Shown piece by piece: positions 17,166-27,800 of a DNA stretch of 64,000 bases. Numbering within the stretch: the stretch's first letter is position 1; the number at the start of each line of letters is the position of its first letter. Made by a program: the position numbers and the translations under genes. The stretch covers positions 1 through 64,000 of the forward strand of contig NZ_JACBYI010000037.1 in assembly GCF_019352175.1 (NCBI RefSeq). Direction: 5' to 3'. Under the pieces are notes generated by a model, which was not told the DNA's origin, ran no database searches, and worked only from the letters and a program-made list of their open reading frames with translations. The stretch is from Paenibacillus sp. S150. GTDB taxonomy: Bacteria > Bacillota > Bacilli > Paenibacillales > Paenibacillaceae.

Positions 17166-17194
17166 TTGACCTGCAAACGCATACAGATTAATAT
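17166..17194 (+). promoter_or_regulatory. Probable sigma-A promoter of the GH26 gene
   Basis: TTGACC (17166-17171), a 17-bp spacer and TAATAT (17189-17194), some 60 bases before the start codon. Spacing is ideal and the match to consensus is good for -35 and fair for -10. Confidence 0.55.
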
Positions 17195-17256
17195 TATGAT
17201 AAATGTATAACAACTAAATAACAATGCTAACAGAATTTGAGGAGGCATCATTGATA

Positions 17257-18231
17257 ATGGATATGGTCAAGCATTACATTCCCTGCAATCCAAACGCATC
17301 GGAGGAGGTCCGCTCCGTCATGAAGTATCTCAGCGATATTTCCGGCAAAGGGATTCTTACGGGGCAGCATACACAGACCACCGTACAGAAGGAGCTGCAT
17401 TATATTGAAGAGGCGACGGGCAAGCTGCCTGCCCTCTGCGGATTTGAGCTGCTGGCGTATTCGCCGAACATCAACGCCGGGAATACAACCCCGGAATGCA
17501 TGCTGGAAGTGGAGGAGAATAAGAATACGCTCGACAATGCCTGGGATTGGGCGCTGAACCGGAAGGGTCTGGTCACATTTACCTGGCACTGGTTCTCGCC
17601 TTTTGGCAGCTGGGCCAAGGGCTTTTATACAGAGAATACTACCTTCGATGCTTCCAAGGCTGTGATAGAGGGAACGGAGGAGTACGCAGCACTGCTGTCA
17701 GACATGGACGTGATGGCGGATATTTTAAAAGAATTCTGCGACAAAAAAATTCCTATCCTGTGGCGTCCGTTCCATGAGTCGGAAGGCACGTGGTTCTGGT
17801 GGGGGGCGAAGGGGCCTGAGGTTGCGGCGAAGCTGTTCCGGCTGATGTATGACAGATACACCCATCATCACCGGTTGAACAATCTGATCTGGGTATGGAA
17901 TTCTCCGCTGGCGGAGGGCTATCCGGGCGATGATGTAACCGATGTGATCTCCAGAGACTTATATCCGCCCAAGCATGTCCACACGGATCAGCGGAAGGAA
18001 TATGAGGAGCTTGTTCGGATTACTCCGACACCTAAGGTCACGGCTCTTGGAGAAATAGGCGTGATCCCGAGTATGTCCCAGCTGTCGGAAACAAGAATTC
18101 CGTGGACATGGTATATGACCTGGTCCAATGAATACGGTGCGTCGGAGGAATGGAACTCGCGGGAGGCGCTGAAACAAGCCTACCACCATGAATACGCAAT
18201 TACCCTGGACAAGCTGCCAAGGCTGTATTAA
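17257..18231 (+). CDS. GH26 family beta-mannanase-like glycosidase, cytosolic
   Basis: TIM-barrel glycosidase of GH26 type, 324 residues. Catalytic acid/base E174 lies in LWRPFHESEGTWFWWG and nucleophile E266 in VTALGEIG. The family N-terminus GKGILTGQHTQ and the aromatic subsite TFTWHWFSPFGSW are present. GH26 enzymes cleave beta-1,4-mannan, sometimes mixed glucans. There is no signal peptide, so it would act on imported oligosaccharides. An upstream in-frame ATG (17224) would place the ribosome site GAGGAGG inside the gene, so 17257 is preferred. It ends facing the lipid kinase gene. Confidence 0.85.
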   Translation: MDMVKHYIPCNPNASEEVRSVMKYLSDISGKGILTGQHTQTTVQKELHYIEEATGKLPALCGFELLAYSPNINAGNTTPECMLEVEENKNTLDNAWDWALNRKGLVTFTWHWFSPFGSWAKGFYTENTTFDASKAVIEGTEEYAALLSDMDVMADILKEFCDKKIPILWRPFHESEGTWFWWGAKGPEVAAKLFRLMYDRYTHHHRLNNLIWVWNSPLAEGYPGDDVTDVISRDLYPPKHVHTDQRKEYEELVRITPTPKVTALGEIGVIPSMSQLSETRIPWTWYMTWSNEYGASEEWNSREALKQAYHHEYAITLDKLPRLY

Positions 18232-18242
18232 GGGAACCGGGA

Positions 18243-18273
18243 GGGAGGGGCGGGGGAAGAAGACGCCTCTCCC
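18243..18273. terminator. Convergent terminator, GH26 / lipid kinase genes
   Basis: GGGAGGGGCG pairs with CGCCTCTCCC around an 11-base loop, in the 43-base gap between the two converging genes. No clear T-run, so confidence is moderate. Confidence 0.55.
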
Positions 18274-18274
18274 T

Positions 18275-19165
18275 TCACTGCTGTTCCGGCACTACAACCC
18301 GGATATGGCGGGGGATGATGCTCAGCACAACCGGCAGCGCGGGGCCCTCTTCGCCGTCCACATTGGTCCGTACGGCTTCTGCCGAGCTTACGGTTACCTC
18401 TCTGGCGGTGAAATACTCTACATCCTTGTGGCTCTTCAGATTCCCGAGCAATAAAGAAAGGCTGACCGTAAGGGTATTGATGAAATGAAGATCCTTAATA
18501 ATGTAGCAGTGGATCAGCCCGTCGTCGACAGCGGCTTCCGGGGTCAGCTTCTCGAAGCCGCCTACCGAGTTGGTCAGTGCGGCAAGGAACAGGGGAGCTT
18601 CTCCTTCCCAGGTTTCGCCGTCATGCTGAACCGTAAGCGAATGGGCTGAATTGCCTGCAAGCTCCTTAATGCCCTCTTTGAAGTAAGCCAGCGCCCCTAG
18701 TCTGGATTTGTCAACGGAGGAAACGGAGGACAGGGACTCAGCCAGCTTGCCGGCGGCGACAACGTTGACGAACAGACTGCCGTTTATCCTGCCGGCGTCG
18801 ACTTGCTGCACCCTGGAGGAAGCCAGTGTCCGGATGGCTTCTTCCGGAACGAGCGGAATCTGCAGCGCCCGGGCAAAGTCATTTACCGTCCCGAGCGGAA
18901 TAATTCCCAGCTTAGGCTGATGGGCCTGGCCGGACAGGCCATTGATCGTTTCATGAAGCGTGCCGTCTCCGCCGATGGACACGACCAGATCAGCCTCTGC
19001 TTCGCAGGCGGCAATGCAGTAATCGGTGGCATCGCCTTCCTTTTGCGTCTTCCTGACCGTAACCTCATAGCCTTGACTCCGCAGCAGTTCTTCTACACTC
19101 CTGACATGGTCCAGGGCTTCTTCCTTGCCGGAAGAGGGGTTAATAATGACAATGGCCTGCGTCAT
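18275..19165 (-). CDS. Diacylglycerol/lipid kinase (YegS/DagK family)
   Basis: 296 residues. It opens with AIVIINPSSGKEEALDHV, the NPxSG motif of the DAGK catalytic domain. The nucleotide-binding VVSIGGDGTLHETINGL is at about 60-76, and GIIPLGTVNDFARAL follows. It phosphorylates a membrane lipid such as diacylglycerol with ATP on the inner leaflet, salvaging it into phospholipid synthesis. Full length for the family. ATG 19165 follows AGAGGAAGC. No operon partner. Confidence 0.9.
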   Translation of the reverse strand: MTQAIVIINPSSGKEEALDHVRSVEELLRSQGYEVTVRKTQKEGDATDYCIAACEAEADLVVSIGGDGTLHETINGLSGQAHQPKLGIIPLGTVNDFARALQIPLVPEEAIRTLASSRVQQVDAGRINGSLFVNVVAAGKLAESLSSVSSVDKSRLGALAYFKEGIKELAGNSAHSLTVQHDGETWEGEAPLFLAALTNSVGGFEKLTPEAAVDDGLIHCYIIKDLHFINTLTVSLSLLLGNLKSHKDVEYFTAREVTVSSAEAVRTNVDGEEGPALPVVLSIIPRHIRVVVPEQQ

Positions 19166-19247
19166 GCACAGCTTCCTCTCTATTTCAGATATGTGGCGTA
19201 CCTACCATTACCCCAAAAGAAACGGTTGAATGACAGCAGCCGGCGTA

Positions 19248-20879
19248 TCAGCGTGCAATATGGACAATCCGGTTGCGGCCTTTATGTTTGGCCTGATACA
19301 GAGCTTGGTCCACTTCTTCGAACAGGCTGGTTTTCCGGGAGAAATCATTGATGGTCAGGAGTCCCATGCTGATCGTAACGGATACAGGCCCGGCCGTATT
19401 TGCGATCGCAATTTGATTCCATTCAACCTGTGTCTTGACATGTTCGGCTAAACGCAGCGCCTCGGATTCACGGGTATCCGGCATATAAACAATGAATTCC
19501 TCTCCGCCATAACGCGCTAAAACATCAGTTGGGCGCAATTCCTGCTTAAGCACCTCCACGGTTTGGCAAATCACCTCATCTCCGGCCAGATGCCCATAAG
19601 TGTCATTCACCGTTTTGAAGAAATCGATATCCAGCAGGATCAGCGCGAAAGAAATGTGCGCTTCCCGGTTCTGGATCACCTCGTCCTCAAGGTGCTGCGT
19701 CAGATAATGGCGGTTATAGCAGCCGGTCAAGCTGTCGGTGACAGCCATCTGCTGCAGCTGCCGGTTTGTCTCGAACAGCTCTTTTTGCACCTCGATTAAG
19801 GAATGGTTGCGTTCCTGCAGGATCTTATTCTGGTGATTGGTTTCATGAATCAGCCGCTGCAGCTCGGTGATATCCTGGAATGTGACGATCCGCCCCACCC
19901 GTGATCCGCTGATCATAATGGGCGCCGCCTGAATATTCAGATAACGCTGGATAAACGTATGAAAGATTTCAATTTCGCTTCTCTCCAGCGGATGCTCGCG
20001 GTATGCCTGAATGAATGACTCAACGCCGGGTGTGCCTTCCGGAAAAATAATACCGATGTCGAAAGGCTCGCCCCGGTGCAGATGCATATAGGGGGACAGG
20101 AAACGGTTAATCTCGACCACATTGTCATGTTCATCAAGCACAAGAATACCATGCCCGATCGTGTCCATTACATCCTGATGCGCTATGGTCACAATGTCAA
20201 ATACCTTGTCCCGGTTGATGGAAACCACAAAAAAACTGGCCGACAATAAAATGCCGAGCGAGGTCATTCCGGGGATCACGGGCAGATACCGGTCCAGCAC
20301 CACATTCAGCAGAATATCAAGCAGGATAAACGCCGTTACGGTGAGAATGCCCTTAAGAACGAGCATAACCTGTGTCCGGACACGGGGGACAAGATTCTGG
20401 GTTAATGCCGCAGAGATGACATACAGCGAAATGATGACCTGAATGATGACTACGGTTATAAAAAGCCAAAAAAAAGGCCCGTAGGTTCTTTGAATATAAC
20501 CCCCGTTGACAGGCTGCACAAACCAGCTGTGCGGATTGGCTATCACACCGGCCGAGGCCAGCACTGCCGGGACCGAGAGAAGCAGCATTGTTCTGCGCCG
20601 CAGAAACCGGGTTTGTCCGGTCAGCAGAATGGTGAAAAAGATCCAGCCTGTGCTGAGCAGCGCCGAATCCACGAATGCGGCCTTAACATAAAACAGTTGG
20701 TAGGTGGAATTATCGGTGGTTTTGACGGCAAACTGGCAGAAGGGCCATATCATCATAGTGAAGTGGAAGGCTAAATAAACTTTGTGCAGATTCGTGATGT
20801 TAACAGAAACGAAAATATAGACGAATAGTGCAAACAGAACGAAAAATAAAATCAGATCAATCCATACCACAAAACCCAA
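19248..20879 (-). CDS. Membrane diguanylate cyclase with 7TM, PAS and GGDEF domains
   Basis: 543 residues. Residues 1-220 hold about seven hydrophobic helices (7TM/HisK_N-like receptor). A PAS-like domain follows at about 230-340 (GHGILVLDEHDNVVEINRFL; GRIVTFQDITELQRL), then a coiled coil, then GGDEF (about 375-543) with RYGGEEFIVYMPD, an active GGEEF signature. DSLTGCYNRHYL and LLDIDFFKTVNDTYGHLAGD are intact, so it should make cyclic di-GMP. No RxxD product-inhibition site was checked in detail. It starts at TTG 20879 after GGAAGGTG. The signal is unknown. Confidence 0.92.
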   Translation of the reverse strand: MGFVVWIDLILFFVLFALFVYIFVSVNITNLHKVYLAFHFTMMIWPFCQFAVKTTDNSTYQLFYVKAAFVDSALLSTGWIFFTILLTGQTRFLRRRTMLLLSVPAVLASAGVIANPHSWFVQPVNGGYIQRTYGPFFWLFITVVIIQVIISLYVISAALTQNLVPRVRTQVMLVLKGILTVTAFILLDILLNVVLDRYLPVIPGMTSLGILLSASFFVVSINRDKVFDIVTIAHQDVMDTIGHGILVLDEHDNVVEINRFLSPYMHLHRGEPFDIGIIFPEGTPGVESFIQAYREHPLERSEIEIFHTFIQRYLNIQAAPIMISGSRVGRIVTFQDITELQRLIHETNHQNKILQERNHSLIEVQKELFETNRQLQQMAVTDSLTGCYNRHYLTQHLEDEVIQNREAHISFALILLDIDFFKTVNDTYGHLAGDEVICQTVEVLKQELRPTDVLARYGGEEFIVYMPDTRESEALRLAEHVKTQVEWNQIAIANTAGPVSVTISMGLLTINDFSRKTSLFEEVDQALYQAKHKGRNRIVHIAR

Positions 20880-21130
20880 TAAGTTACACCTTCCTGCTAA
20901 TAGTAGTCATTATGAATGGTCTTTGGGCCTAAAGTCTTGCATCTTGCTTCTAATATATAATCAGCATGACAAGAATACAATATTTTAGTGAATGCGGCCT
21001 GAATGATGACTGAGCCAATGTCGGTAGCGCTTTAGGCAAAGGAGCATTTTTTGAAGCCGGATGTTGTCATTTTGCCGTTATTGGGAGCAAGAAGCTCAAA
21101 AGCGCTGCCCTTAAAGACAGCGCCTGTTGC

Positions 21131-21991
21131 TCAGGACAACAGCCTGGAATCCAGCCATGGACGGAGTAAGGGCAGGACATGTGCGGCTTGCATGGCCTGG
21201 GTATGATCCAGCCCTTCAAGCACTTCGACCTCCCAGCCGAGCGCTTCCAGTTCTGCGCGCCTGCGGATGAGCGGCCCGGCTATATCCACCCGTACATCCC
21301 CCCAGCGTTCGCCGTATTCAATGAGATCTGCACTTCCGGCGAAGCAGAGGCGGGGACAGCTTATTCCAGCCTGAGCCGCCCGGTCATCAAAGGCTTGCAG
21401 AGATTGATACAAGGTGACGAACTGCCGGGCCTGTGCTTCGCTCATCGCGACTTCAACCTGTGACCAGTCGTATTCATCTGTGCTCCCGTCCCATGCGGCA
21501 GGGGAGGAGCCTGAGCTGTCATGTGCTGATTGGGCAAGCTCGTGTGTAGCCAACGTCACCCTCAGCATTTCCTTGTAGGGACCGTCAACAGGCGGAAAGC
21601 CGCCCATGGCAAGCGCCGACAGACGATTGGTACGCTGAGCAAGCTGCATGCCGCACAATGCTAGCCAGGAGTAGCCGTAATAAGCGAATTGCTGAGCAGA
21701 AGCCGCATCGGCTATGGCGAGAAAGTCTCTGGATATATTATCAGGCGTCAGGGTATCGGGCTTAGGCGCATGTTGAACATGGCCCTCGTAGTCGAAGGCG
21801 ATCACACGGCAGCTGCCGCTGAGCCGCTCAATCAGCGAACGCCCGAGCGCCGGGTCAACACCCCATTTCATCATCTCTTCAGCCTGCGGCCCTTCAGCAG
21901 GCCGGGGGTTCACCGGGAGCAGCAGGCAAGGTCCTGCTCCGTGAATCTCGACCCCGATCCAGCTTGTATCATGCATTTGTACTTTTAGCAT
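21131..21991 (-). CDS. Alpha/beta hydrolase
   Basis: 286 residues from MLKVQMHDTSWIGVEI. The nucleophile elbow is YYGYSWLAL (Ser, GxSxx with Trp after Ser), with an acid region near CFAGSADLIEYGERW and a terminal His in EVLEGLDHTQAMQ. The fold fits non-specific esterases or epoxide-hydrolase-like enzymes; substrate unknown. ATG 21991 is preceded by GGAGGGG; the longer reading to 22060 is unlikely. It is divergent from the two-HTH MerR gene, which may regulate it. Confidence 0.82.
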   Translation of the reverse strand: MLKVQMHDTSWIGVEIHGAGPCLLLPVNPRPAEGPQAEEMMKWGVDPALGRSLIERLSGSCRVIAFDYEGHVQHAPKPDTLTPDNISRDFLAIADAASAQQFAYYGYSWLALCGMQLAQRTNRLSALAMGGFPPVDGPYKEMLRVTLATHELAQSAHDSSGSSPAAWDGSTDEYDWSQVEVAMSEAQARQFVTLYQSLQAFDDRAAQAGISCPRLCFAGSADLIEYGERWGDVRVDIAGPLIRRRAELEALGWEVEVLEGLDHTQAMQAAHVLPLLRPWLDSRLLS

Positions 21992-22211
21992 TGTACCCCT
22001 CCAAGATAAGAGTTTTGTGTGGATATCGTCTACAAGAACCAATATACAACATTGATGCAAGTGAGAAGGTTTGCCTGAAGAATCCCTGATATGCCTGAAT
22101 GCTTTTGGTTTGAGATTCTTATAGCACTTGAGGGTTTTATATGAAGGTTTGCAGGCGGTGCCGGTCTTTGGTAGGTTAGTATCAACAGACTGAAGGCAAT
22201 GGGGTGAACGA

Positions 22212-22994
22212 ATGCAATATTACAAACCGGCCGAGATTGCCGCAGCGCTTGGCATCAGTACCAGCGCTTTGCGGCATTATGAATCCCGGGGTGCGGTTCC
22301 AGCTCCGGAAAGGGCGGCTAACGGCTACCGTTTGTTTACAGAGCTGCACCTGGCCTATTTCCGCTGTCTCCGGGCCATGAATCCCGGGTTTGGCTACAAG
22401 GTGACCTATGATGTGCTGCGCTGCATTCAGCGAGCAGACATGGACCAGGCCCTGTGGCTTGCGGGTGCAGAGCAGGCCAAGCTGCAGGAGGAAAAAGCTG
22501 CAGCAGATCAGACATTGATACTGCTGCAGGACCCCGGGATAAACATAATCAAGGGCAAGCCCGTCAATCCACGGATGACGATCGGGGAAGCTGCGGAGAT
22601 TGCGGGTGTTAAGCCCTCGGCGATCAGGCACTGGGAAAAGGAAGGGCTGCTGACTCCGCTGAGAAATCCGGAGAATGGCTACAGAATATATACTGCGGTG
22701 CATCTGAGGCAGATTCTGCTGATTCGCACCTTGAGAAGGACGGTTTACTTTCTGGAGAGAATGAAGGAGCTGGTGGAAGCCGTGGAACAGCATAGCCTGG
22801 AGAAGGCAAAGGTGGTTGCAGAGCATGCGCTGGACCGCATTAATCAGCGCAACCGCCAGCAGTACAGCGGCGTGCACCAGCTGGTGGAGCTATGCTTCAA
22901 GGCGGGCCTGATGGGACCGGAGGACACGGCGGCCCCTTCCATGTCAACCTATCAGGGCGTCAAAGACAAAATGGACAACCCGACGCCGGTGTAA
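22212..22994 (+). CDS. Regulator with two tandem MerR helix-turn-helix domains
   Basis: 260 residues with two complete MerR DNA-binding domains in one chain. The first is YYKPAEIAAALGISTSALRH with YESRGAVPAPERAANGYRLF (residues 3-43). The second is MTIGEAAEIAGVKPSAIRHW with EKEGLLTPLRNPENGYRIY (about 122-163). A helical region follows each domain. Ordinary MerR proteins have one HTH and dimerise; this chain could bind a two-half-site operator as a monomer or four sites as a dimer. No known effector domain is seen. It lies divergent to the alpha/beta hydrolase gene. Confidence 0.85.
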   Translation: MQYYKPAEIAAALGISTSALRHYESRGAVPAPERAANGYRLFTELHLAYFRCLRAMNPGFGYKVTYDVLRCIQRADMDQALWLAGAEQAKLQEEKAAADQTLILLQDPGINIIKGKPVNPRMTIGEAAEIAGVKPSAIRHWEKEGLLTPLRNPENGYRIYTAVHLRQILLIRTLRRTVYFLERMKELVEAVEQHSLEKAKVVAEHALDRINQRNRQQYSGVHQLVELCFKAGLMGPEDTAAPSMSTYQGVKDKMDNPTPV

Positions 22995-23011
22995 TCTGCT
23001 TAGCTGCAGCC

Positions 23012-23974
23012 TCAGCGTCCCTCGCTTCGTCTACGGTAGGAATCGTTGTAGGCGTCATGGCGGAAGTTAAGGATGGGGTCATCCGTCAGGGCCATTCCGG
23101 CCGGGATGGCCGTAGGGTCCATGACAAGTCCGGCGGGCTCCTCGATTATTCCGGTAATGTACAGACGTCCAAGGTCGATCCTCCGCCGGTCCTCAGGCCA
23201 GGCGCGGGTAGGATCATCTGTGGGATCGCCTTCCCCGCCGAAGATGGCGGCAAGCTGAAAAACAGCGGGAGCATCCTTGAAGCGCAGCTCCAGCTCTTCC
23301 GCGAGATAATTCTCAGGCTGCTGCGCAGCAGCCGGAACCGACAACGTCCGCACTCCTGCATCGGGTAACCATTCGAACTTCACTGGCCAAAGGGCGCCCT
23401 CGGGGTCTGCGAAATAGTATGCATGAATGCAGTAGTAGCGGCTCTCGGCATAGCTGGCCGGCGGCTTCAGGGCTTTGATGGCAAAGAGACTCTCTCTGCT
23501 CTCTGAGAAATGAGTCGTGATCTCCTTGATCAGTTCAAGCGGACCCAGCCTGCCCTCTTGTGCCTTGTGTGCAGCCCTGAGGATGCCGAGGAATGATTCG
23601 GGCGTCCGGGCAAAGAAGACGGGGAACGTGGCCCCGGTCAAATTTGTGACGCCTCCGCCGGGAAGGGAGAATTGCACGGCCATGCCCTTGGCCGGAGACA
23701 GCACATCGGCCAGCACGGGATTAGTGGAGCTGCCGGAGAAGCGGACAACCGCCGGGACTTCCTGCTCCTGCAGGTGGGGGGCGGTTGTGAACGGCGAGGC
23801 CAAGCCGCTCGGGCGGAAAATGGCCCGGCAGCACACTCCTTTGGCATGGGCCCGGCGGTAGCCGGGGTGAACGCCGGACAGATTCTCGATCGCGTCGACG
23901 GCTTGGGCGGCGAGGCCGGACTGGCCAAAGCCCGTATCGCCGGGTGAGGCCGGATTAAGTTCAGGTTCATTCAT
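23012..23974 (-). CDS. Catalase-like heme peroxidase family protein
   Basis: About 320 residues with the catalase-core pattern of the small catalase-related peroxidases: HPGYRRAHAKGVCCRAIF (distal His region), VPAVVRFSGSSTNPV, KGMAVQFSLPGG, and ALTDDPILNFRHDAYNDSYRRR near the end, with a possible proximal Tyr ligand. It is much shorter than true catalases (about 480) and lacks their full flavodoxin/helical tail, so peroxidase rather than catalase activity is likely. ATG 23974 has GAAGGAAG upstream; an earlier TTG has none. No export signal. Confidence 0.75.
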   Translation of the reverse strand: MNEPELNPASPGDTGFGQSGLAAQAVDAIENLSGVHPGYRRAHAKGVCCRAIFRPSGLASPFTTAPHLQEQEVPAVVRFSGSSTNPVLADVLSPAKGMAVQFSLPGGGVTNLTGATFPVFFARTPESFLGILRAAHKAQEGRLGPLELIKEITTHFSESRESLFAIKALKPPASYAESRYYCIHAYYFADPEGALWPVKFEWLPDAGVRTLSVPAAAQQPENYLAEELELRFKDAPAVFQLAAIFGGEGDPTDDPTRAWPEDRRRIDLGRLYITGIIEEPAGLVMDPTAIPAGMALTDDPILNFRHDAYNDSYRRRSEGR

Positions 23975-24064
23975 CAAAGCTTCCTTCTTCCTTGTTTTAT
24001 CCAATTATTACCACAATATGGATGATTTGAACCATTTCTTGGCGTTTAACAAGGAGAAGAGCTT

Positions 24065-24565
24065 TCAGCGAACTAATTCCTTCTCGTACACATTGACCCT
24101 GTTGCCGTGCTGATCCTTGGTGCTTTTGATATTGGTATAGCCGCTCTTGTGCCAAAAAGAAGCCCCGATTAAATTCTCCAGCTGTACCGCCAGTCTGGTC
24201 TTCGTTACATTCTCCTGTTTCAGTCTCCGTTCAAAAGCATGAAGTGCGATTGACCCAATCCCCAGCCTGGCAAAGCCGCGATGGACAATGAAAAGACCGA
24301 TCCAGCAATGCTTGTCGCCAGGATTGCTGGGCAGGTAGGCAATGATGCCGATGGATTGCCGGTTCTCCTTGATGAACAGCAGCTTCTCTCCCATTTCAAG
24401 AACATTCTGCTTGTTCTCTTTGGTGATTTCCTCCGGAGTGATGAGCTCTTTGTGCAGCACCATCAGGTTGAACGCGGGGTGCGAGTTGAGGATGGAGGCC
24501 TGAAGCTCAACGCTCGCCGGGGATGCAGAGTCCAGGACGGGTTCTAGAGTAATCAATAGATACAC
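24065..24565 (-). CDS. GNAT family N-acetyltransferase
   Basis: 166 residues with GNAT architecture: a central beta strand KHCWIGLFIVHRGFARLGIG containing the acetyl-CoA loop (R/Q-x-x-G-x-G/A, here ARLGIG), then IALHAFERRLKQ and the terminal NLIGASFWHKSGYTNIKSTK typical of family motif B. Acceptor unknown. The start is uncertain: GTG 24565 overlaps the ribosome site, while TTG 24556 is better spaced from AGCAGG. Confidence 0.85.
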   Translation of the reverse strand: MYLLITLEPVLDSASPASVELQASILNSHPAFNLMVLHKELITPEEITKENKQNVLEMGEKLLFIKENRQSIGIIAYLPSNPGDKHCWIGLFIVHRGFARLGIGSIALHAFERRLKQENVTKTRLAVQLENLIGASFWHKSGYTNIKSTKDQHGNRVNVYEKELVR

Positions 24566-24632
24566 CTGCTTTGAATAAGATTTGGTTGTATTGAAAGTGA
24601 ATTTTTAAAAACAAGTAATTCAATAAACTTCT

Positions 24633-24652
24633 AATTAGATAATAATCTAATT
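24633..24652. promoter_or_regulatory. Palindrome upstream of the secreted-enzyme operon
   Basis: AATTAGAT-AATA-ATCTAATT is a perfect 8-bp inverted repeat in an AT-rich 250-base leader before the operon starting at 24821. It could be an operator. No matching regulator gene is adjacent and the promoter boxes nearby are unclear. Confidence 0.4.
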
Positions 24653-24820
24653 TATGTGCGAATTCAAGATGAATGAGTGCCAGTCATTGGACAGTTAACA
24701 TTTTAAATACATAAATATGAATAAATATTAACATTCAAGTTGTAACCTTGTTAAGATGCTTACCGGAAAACTATGGGTTGGCGCATAATACCAGAGAGAT
24801 TTTGATTAGGAGGAAGAGTT

Positions 24821-27800
24821 GTGAGATTGAAGAGGAATAAAATGGCGGCAAGCCGCGGGCTGCTGGTCATGCTGTGCTGTTTCCTGATATTTTCTGCCAA
24901 TGGCATGTATCTGATGCCGCGTGCCGGAGCGGTGCAGAACGAATCCAACCTATTCCTGCTGCCCGGTGTAACCGCAGAGGCCAGCGGTACGCTGTCACCC
25001 GAAATGCCAGCAAATGCAATCGACGGTATAGAGACTACCAAATGGGCATATGACACGGGAAACGCTTCTCCGTCCGCAAGCAACCTCTACTGGCTGAAGG
25101 TGGATGCGGGAGCCGAGGCCTCAGTCAGCCGTTTTGAGCTGCAGCATGCGGGTGCAGGCGGCGAGCCGGCCGCATACAACACCAGGGCTTATACGATTGA
25201 AACCAGCAATGATAATGTTCATTGGGCTACTGCCGTTACCGTAACCGGCAATGTCTACGATAAGACTGTCCACGAATTAACTGCTCCTGTAACCGCAAGG
25301 TATTTCAAGCTGAACATCACTGACAGCGGTGATGCCAATCCTTCCGATGGCCATTATGCGGCCAGAATCTATGAATTTCAGGCGTTTGGCGTCCTGGGGG
25401 AAGCCGATGCGAAAGTTGCAGTCTCAGGGATTACCCTGAATAAGTCACAGGTATTTCTGGTGACGGGTGAACAGGAGCAGCTTAGTGCGCAGGCCACTCC
25501 CGGTGATGCTGCGGAGCCGGATTACGAATGGTCCTCCGACAATCCGGGTATTGCCAGTGTGGATGCCGGCGGGATGATCACGGCAACGGGTGCGGGCACT
25601 GCCATCGTCACTGCGGCCACGGAAGACGGCAGCTATAAGGCGTCGGCGACAGTGGTTGTCGAAGAGGCCAAGCTGATCGGCAAGAACAGTGCGTGGAGAT
25701 ACCTGGATGATGGCTCCGATCCGGGTACTGCCTGGCGCGCAGCGGATTTCAGCGACAGTGCCTGGAAGAGCAGCGCCGCGCCGCTTGGCTATGCAGGCAG
25801 CGGCAAAGGGCTGGACCTGAACACCCGGATCGGATACGGCCCGGACTCGGGCAGCAAATATATCACCGCCTATTTCCGCAAGGACTTCCAGGTGGATGAT
25901 GCGGACAAGCTTGGCAAGCTTGCTGCAACGCTGATTCGCGATGACGGCGCGGTGATCTATTTGAACGGAACAGAGGTGTTCCGCACCAATATGCCGGATG
26001 GGGCGGTCTCCGCCGGCACATTGGCCGCAAGCGCAGTCGGAGATGAGCGGAATGCCGTTTCGTTCACCATTGATCCGTCCCTCGTGTCAGAAGGCAGGAA
26101 CGTCATCGCCGCTGAGGTGCATCAGAATGCCGCCAGCAGCTCAGACCTGTTCTTCTCGCTGGAGCTGGAAGGCTCGGAAGCGCCTGCGGCAACCCAAGGC
26201 CTGCTGGCTGAATACTACACCAATAAGGGCCCGGCCGGGGATTTTGCCTATGATGTCCTGAAGTCCACGATCATTGATCCGCAGATTAACTTCAGCAACC
26301 TGGAGCCTGTGTTTCAGGAACGGATCGGAAGACAGGATGAAGGCTCGGTGCGCTGGACAGGGCAGATTATGCCGGCGACTACCGGGGATTACACTTTTTT
26401 CTTAATAGGAGATAACGGCTTCAAGCTGTATATCGGGGATATGAATCAGCCGGTCATCACATTCTGGGAGAACAAGTGGGATTTGGAGCAGACGAGTGCT
26501 CCGGTTCATTTGGAGGCCGGGAAGAAATATAAATTCAAAATCGAATATTTTGAAAATAACGGCGGCTCGAATCTCTACCTGCGGTGGTCCAGCCCAAGCC
26601 TAGCGAAGCAGATCGTTCCGGCGGCCGCCTTCTTCCTTCCGGCGGAGTATACGGGGCCTGTGAGCGGCACGCTGCTGGCAGCCGGGGATCAGGGCGAGCT
26701 GCAGTTTGCAGAGGAACTGGGCAATCTGCCGCAGGATCTGGCTGCTCACCTGACGGTTACTGCGGGCGAAGAAGCCCGGACGGTTACGGCAGTTCAGAGC
26801 AATGCGGGGAATGCATCCAGGCTGACGCTGCAGCTGAATGAGCAGATCGCACCCGGAACCGCGGTTAATGTCCGGTATGACGGCAACGGCGGCTTGCAGA
26901 CCTTGGCGGGAGCGGCTGTGGGCAGCTTTGCTTTTACACTGGACAACCGCTCGGAATTCGCAGATTATTCGCCGATCTCTATTGCAATGTCCTTCAACGG
27001 AAGCCCTAAGACGAATCGCGCTTTCGCATGGTATACGCCGTATGAGCTTCCGGAGAATGCACCGGCTAATGTGAAGGACAGCATTGTCGAGGTTGTTCCG
27101 GCCGGGGAGAGCTTCGAGTCGGACGAAGTGATGCGTTACACGGGCAAGCCGGAAGAGACACTGGTGCTGAATTTGAAAATTACGAACTCGGAGAACGGCT
27201 CCTTTATCAGCCACAAGGTGCTTGCAGACGGCTTGACTCCGGGTACCGCCTACGATTACCGCGTTGGCAGCGACGGCAACTGGAGTGCTGCCGGAAGCTT
27301 CACTACGGAAGCGGACAGTGAAAAAGAGTTTGAGTTCCTCTATATGACAGACTCTCAAGGCGGCAGCTCGAGTGATTACGAAGTATGGGCCAACACGCTG
27401 AAGAACGGCCTTGCGGACTATCCGGATTCCAAATTTTTAATGATGACCGGAGATCAGGTGGATGCCGGTGCGCTGGAATACCAGTGGCTGGATTATTTCG
27501 GCAAGCCGCAGGCTCAGCTGATGAACCTTCCGCTGATGGCGGCTGTGGGGAACCATGAAGGGCCGTACAACGACAACTATTACTATCATTTCAATTATCC
27601 GAATGCTTCAATTGAGGACCCTCTGCCTCCGGGCAGCGTGTATTCCTATGATTACGGCGATGCTCATTTCATGGTCATCAATACGATGGATATGGGCTGG
27701 GATGACCGCCAGAAGGAATCCTTCAAGCAGCAGATTGAATGGCTGCGCAGAGAGGTGGCGCAGACCAGCAAGAAATGGAAGGTAGTCGCGTTCCATAAGG

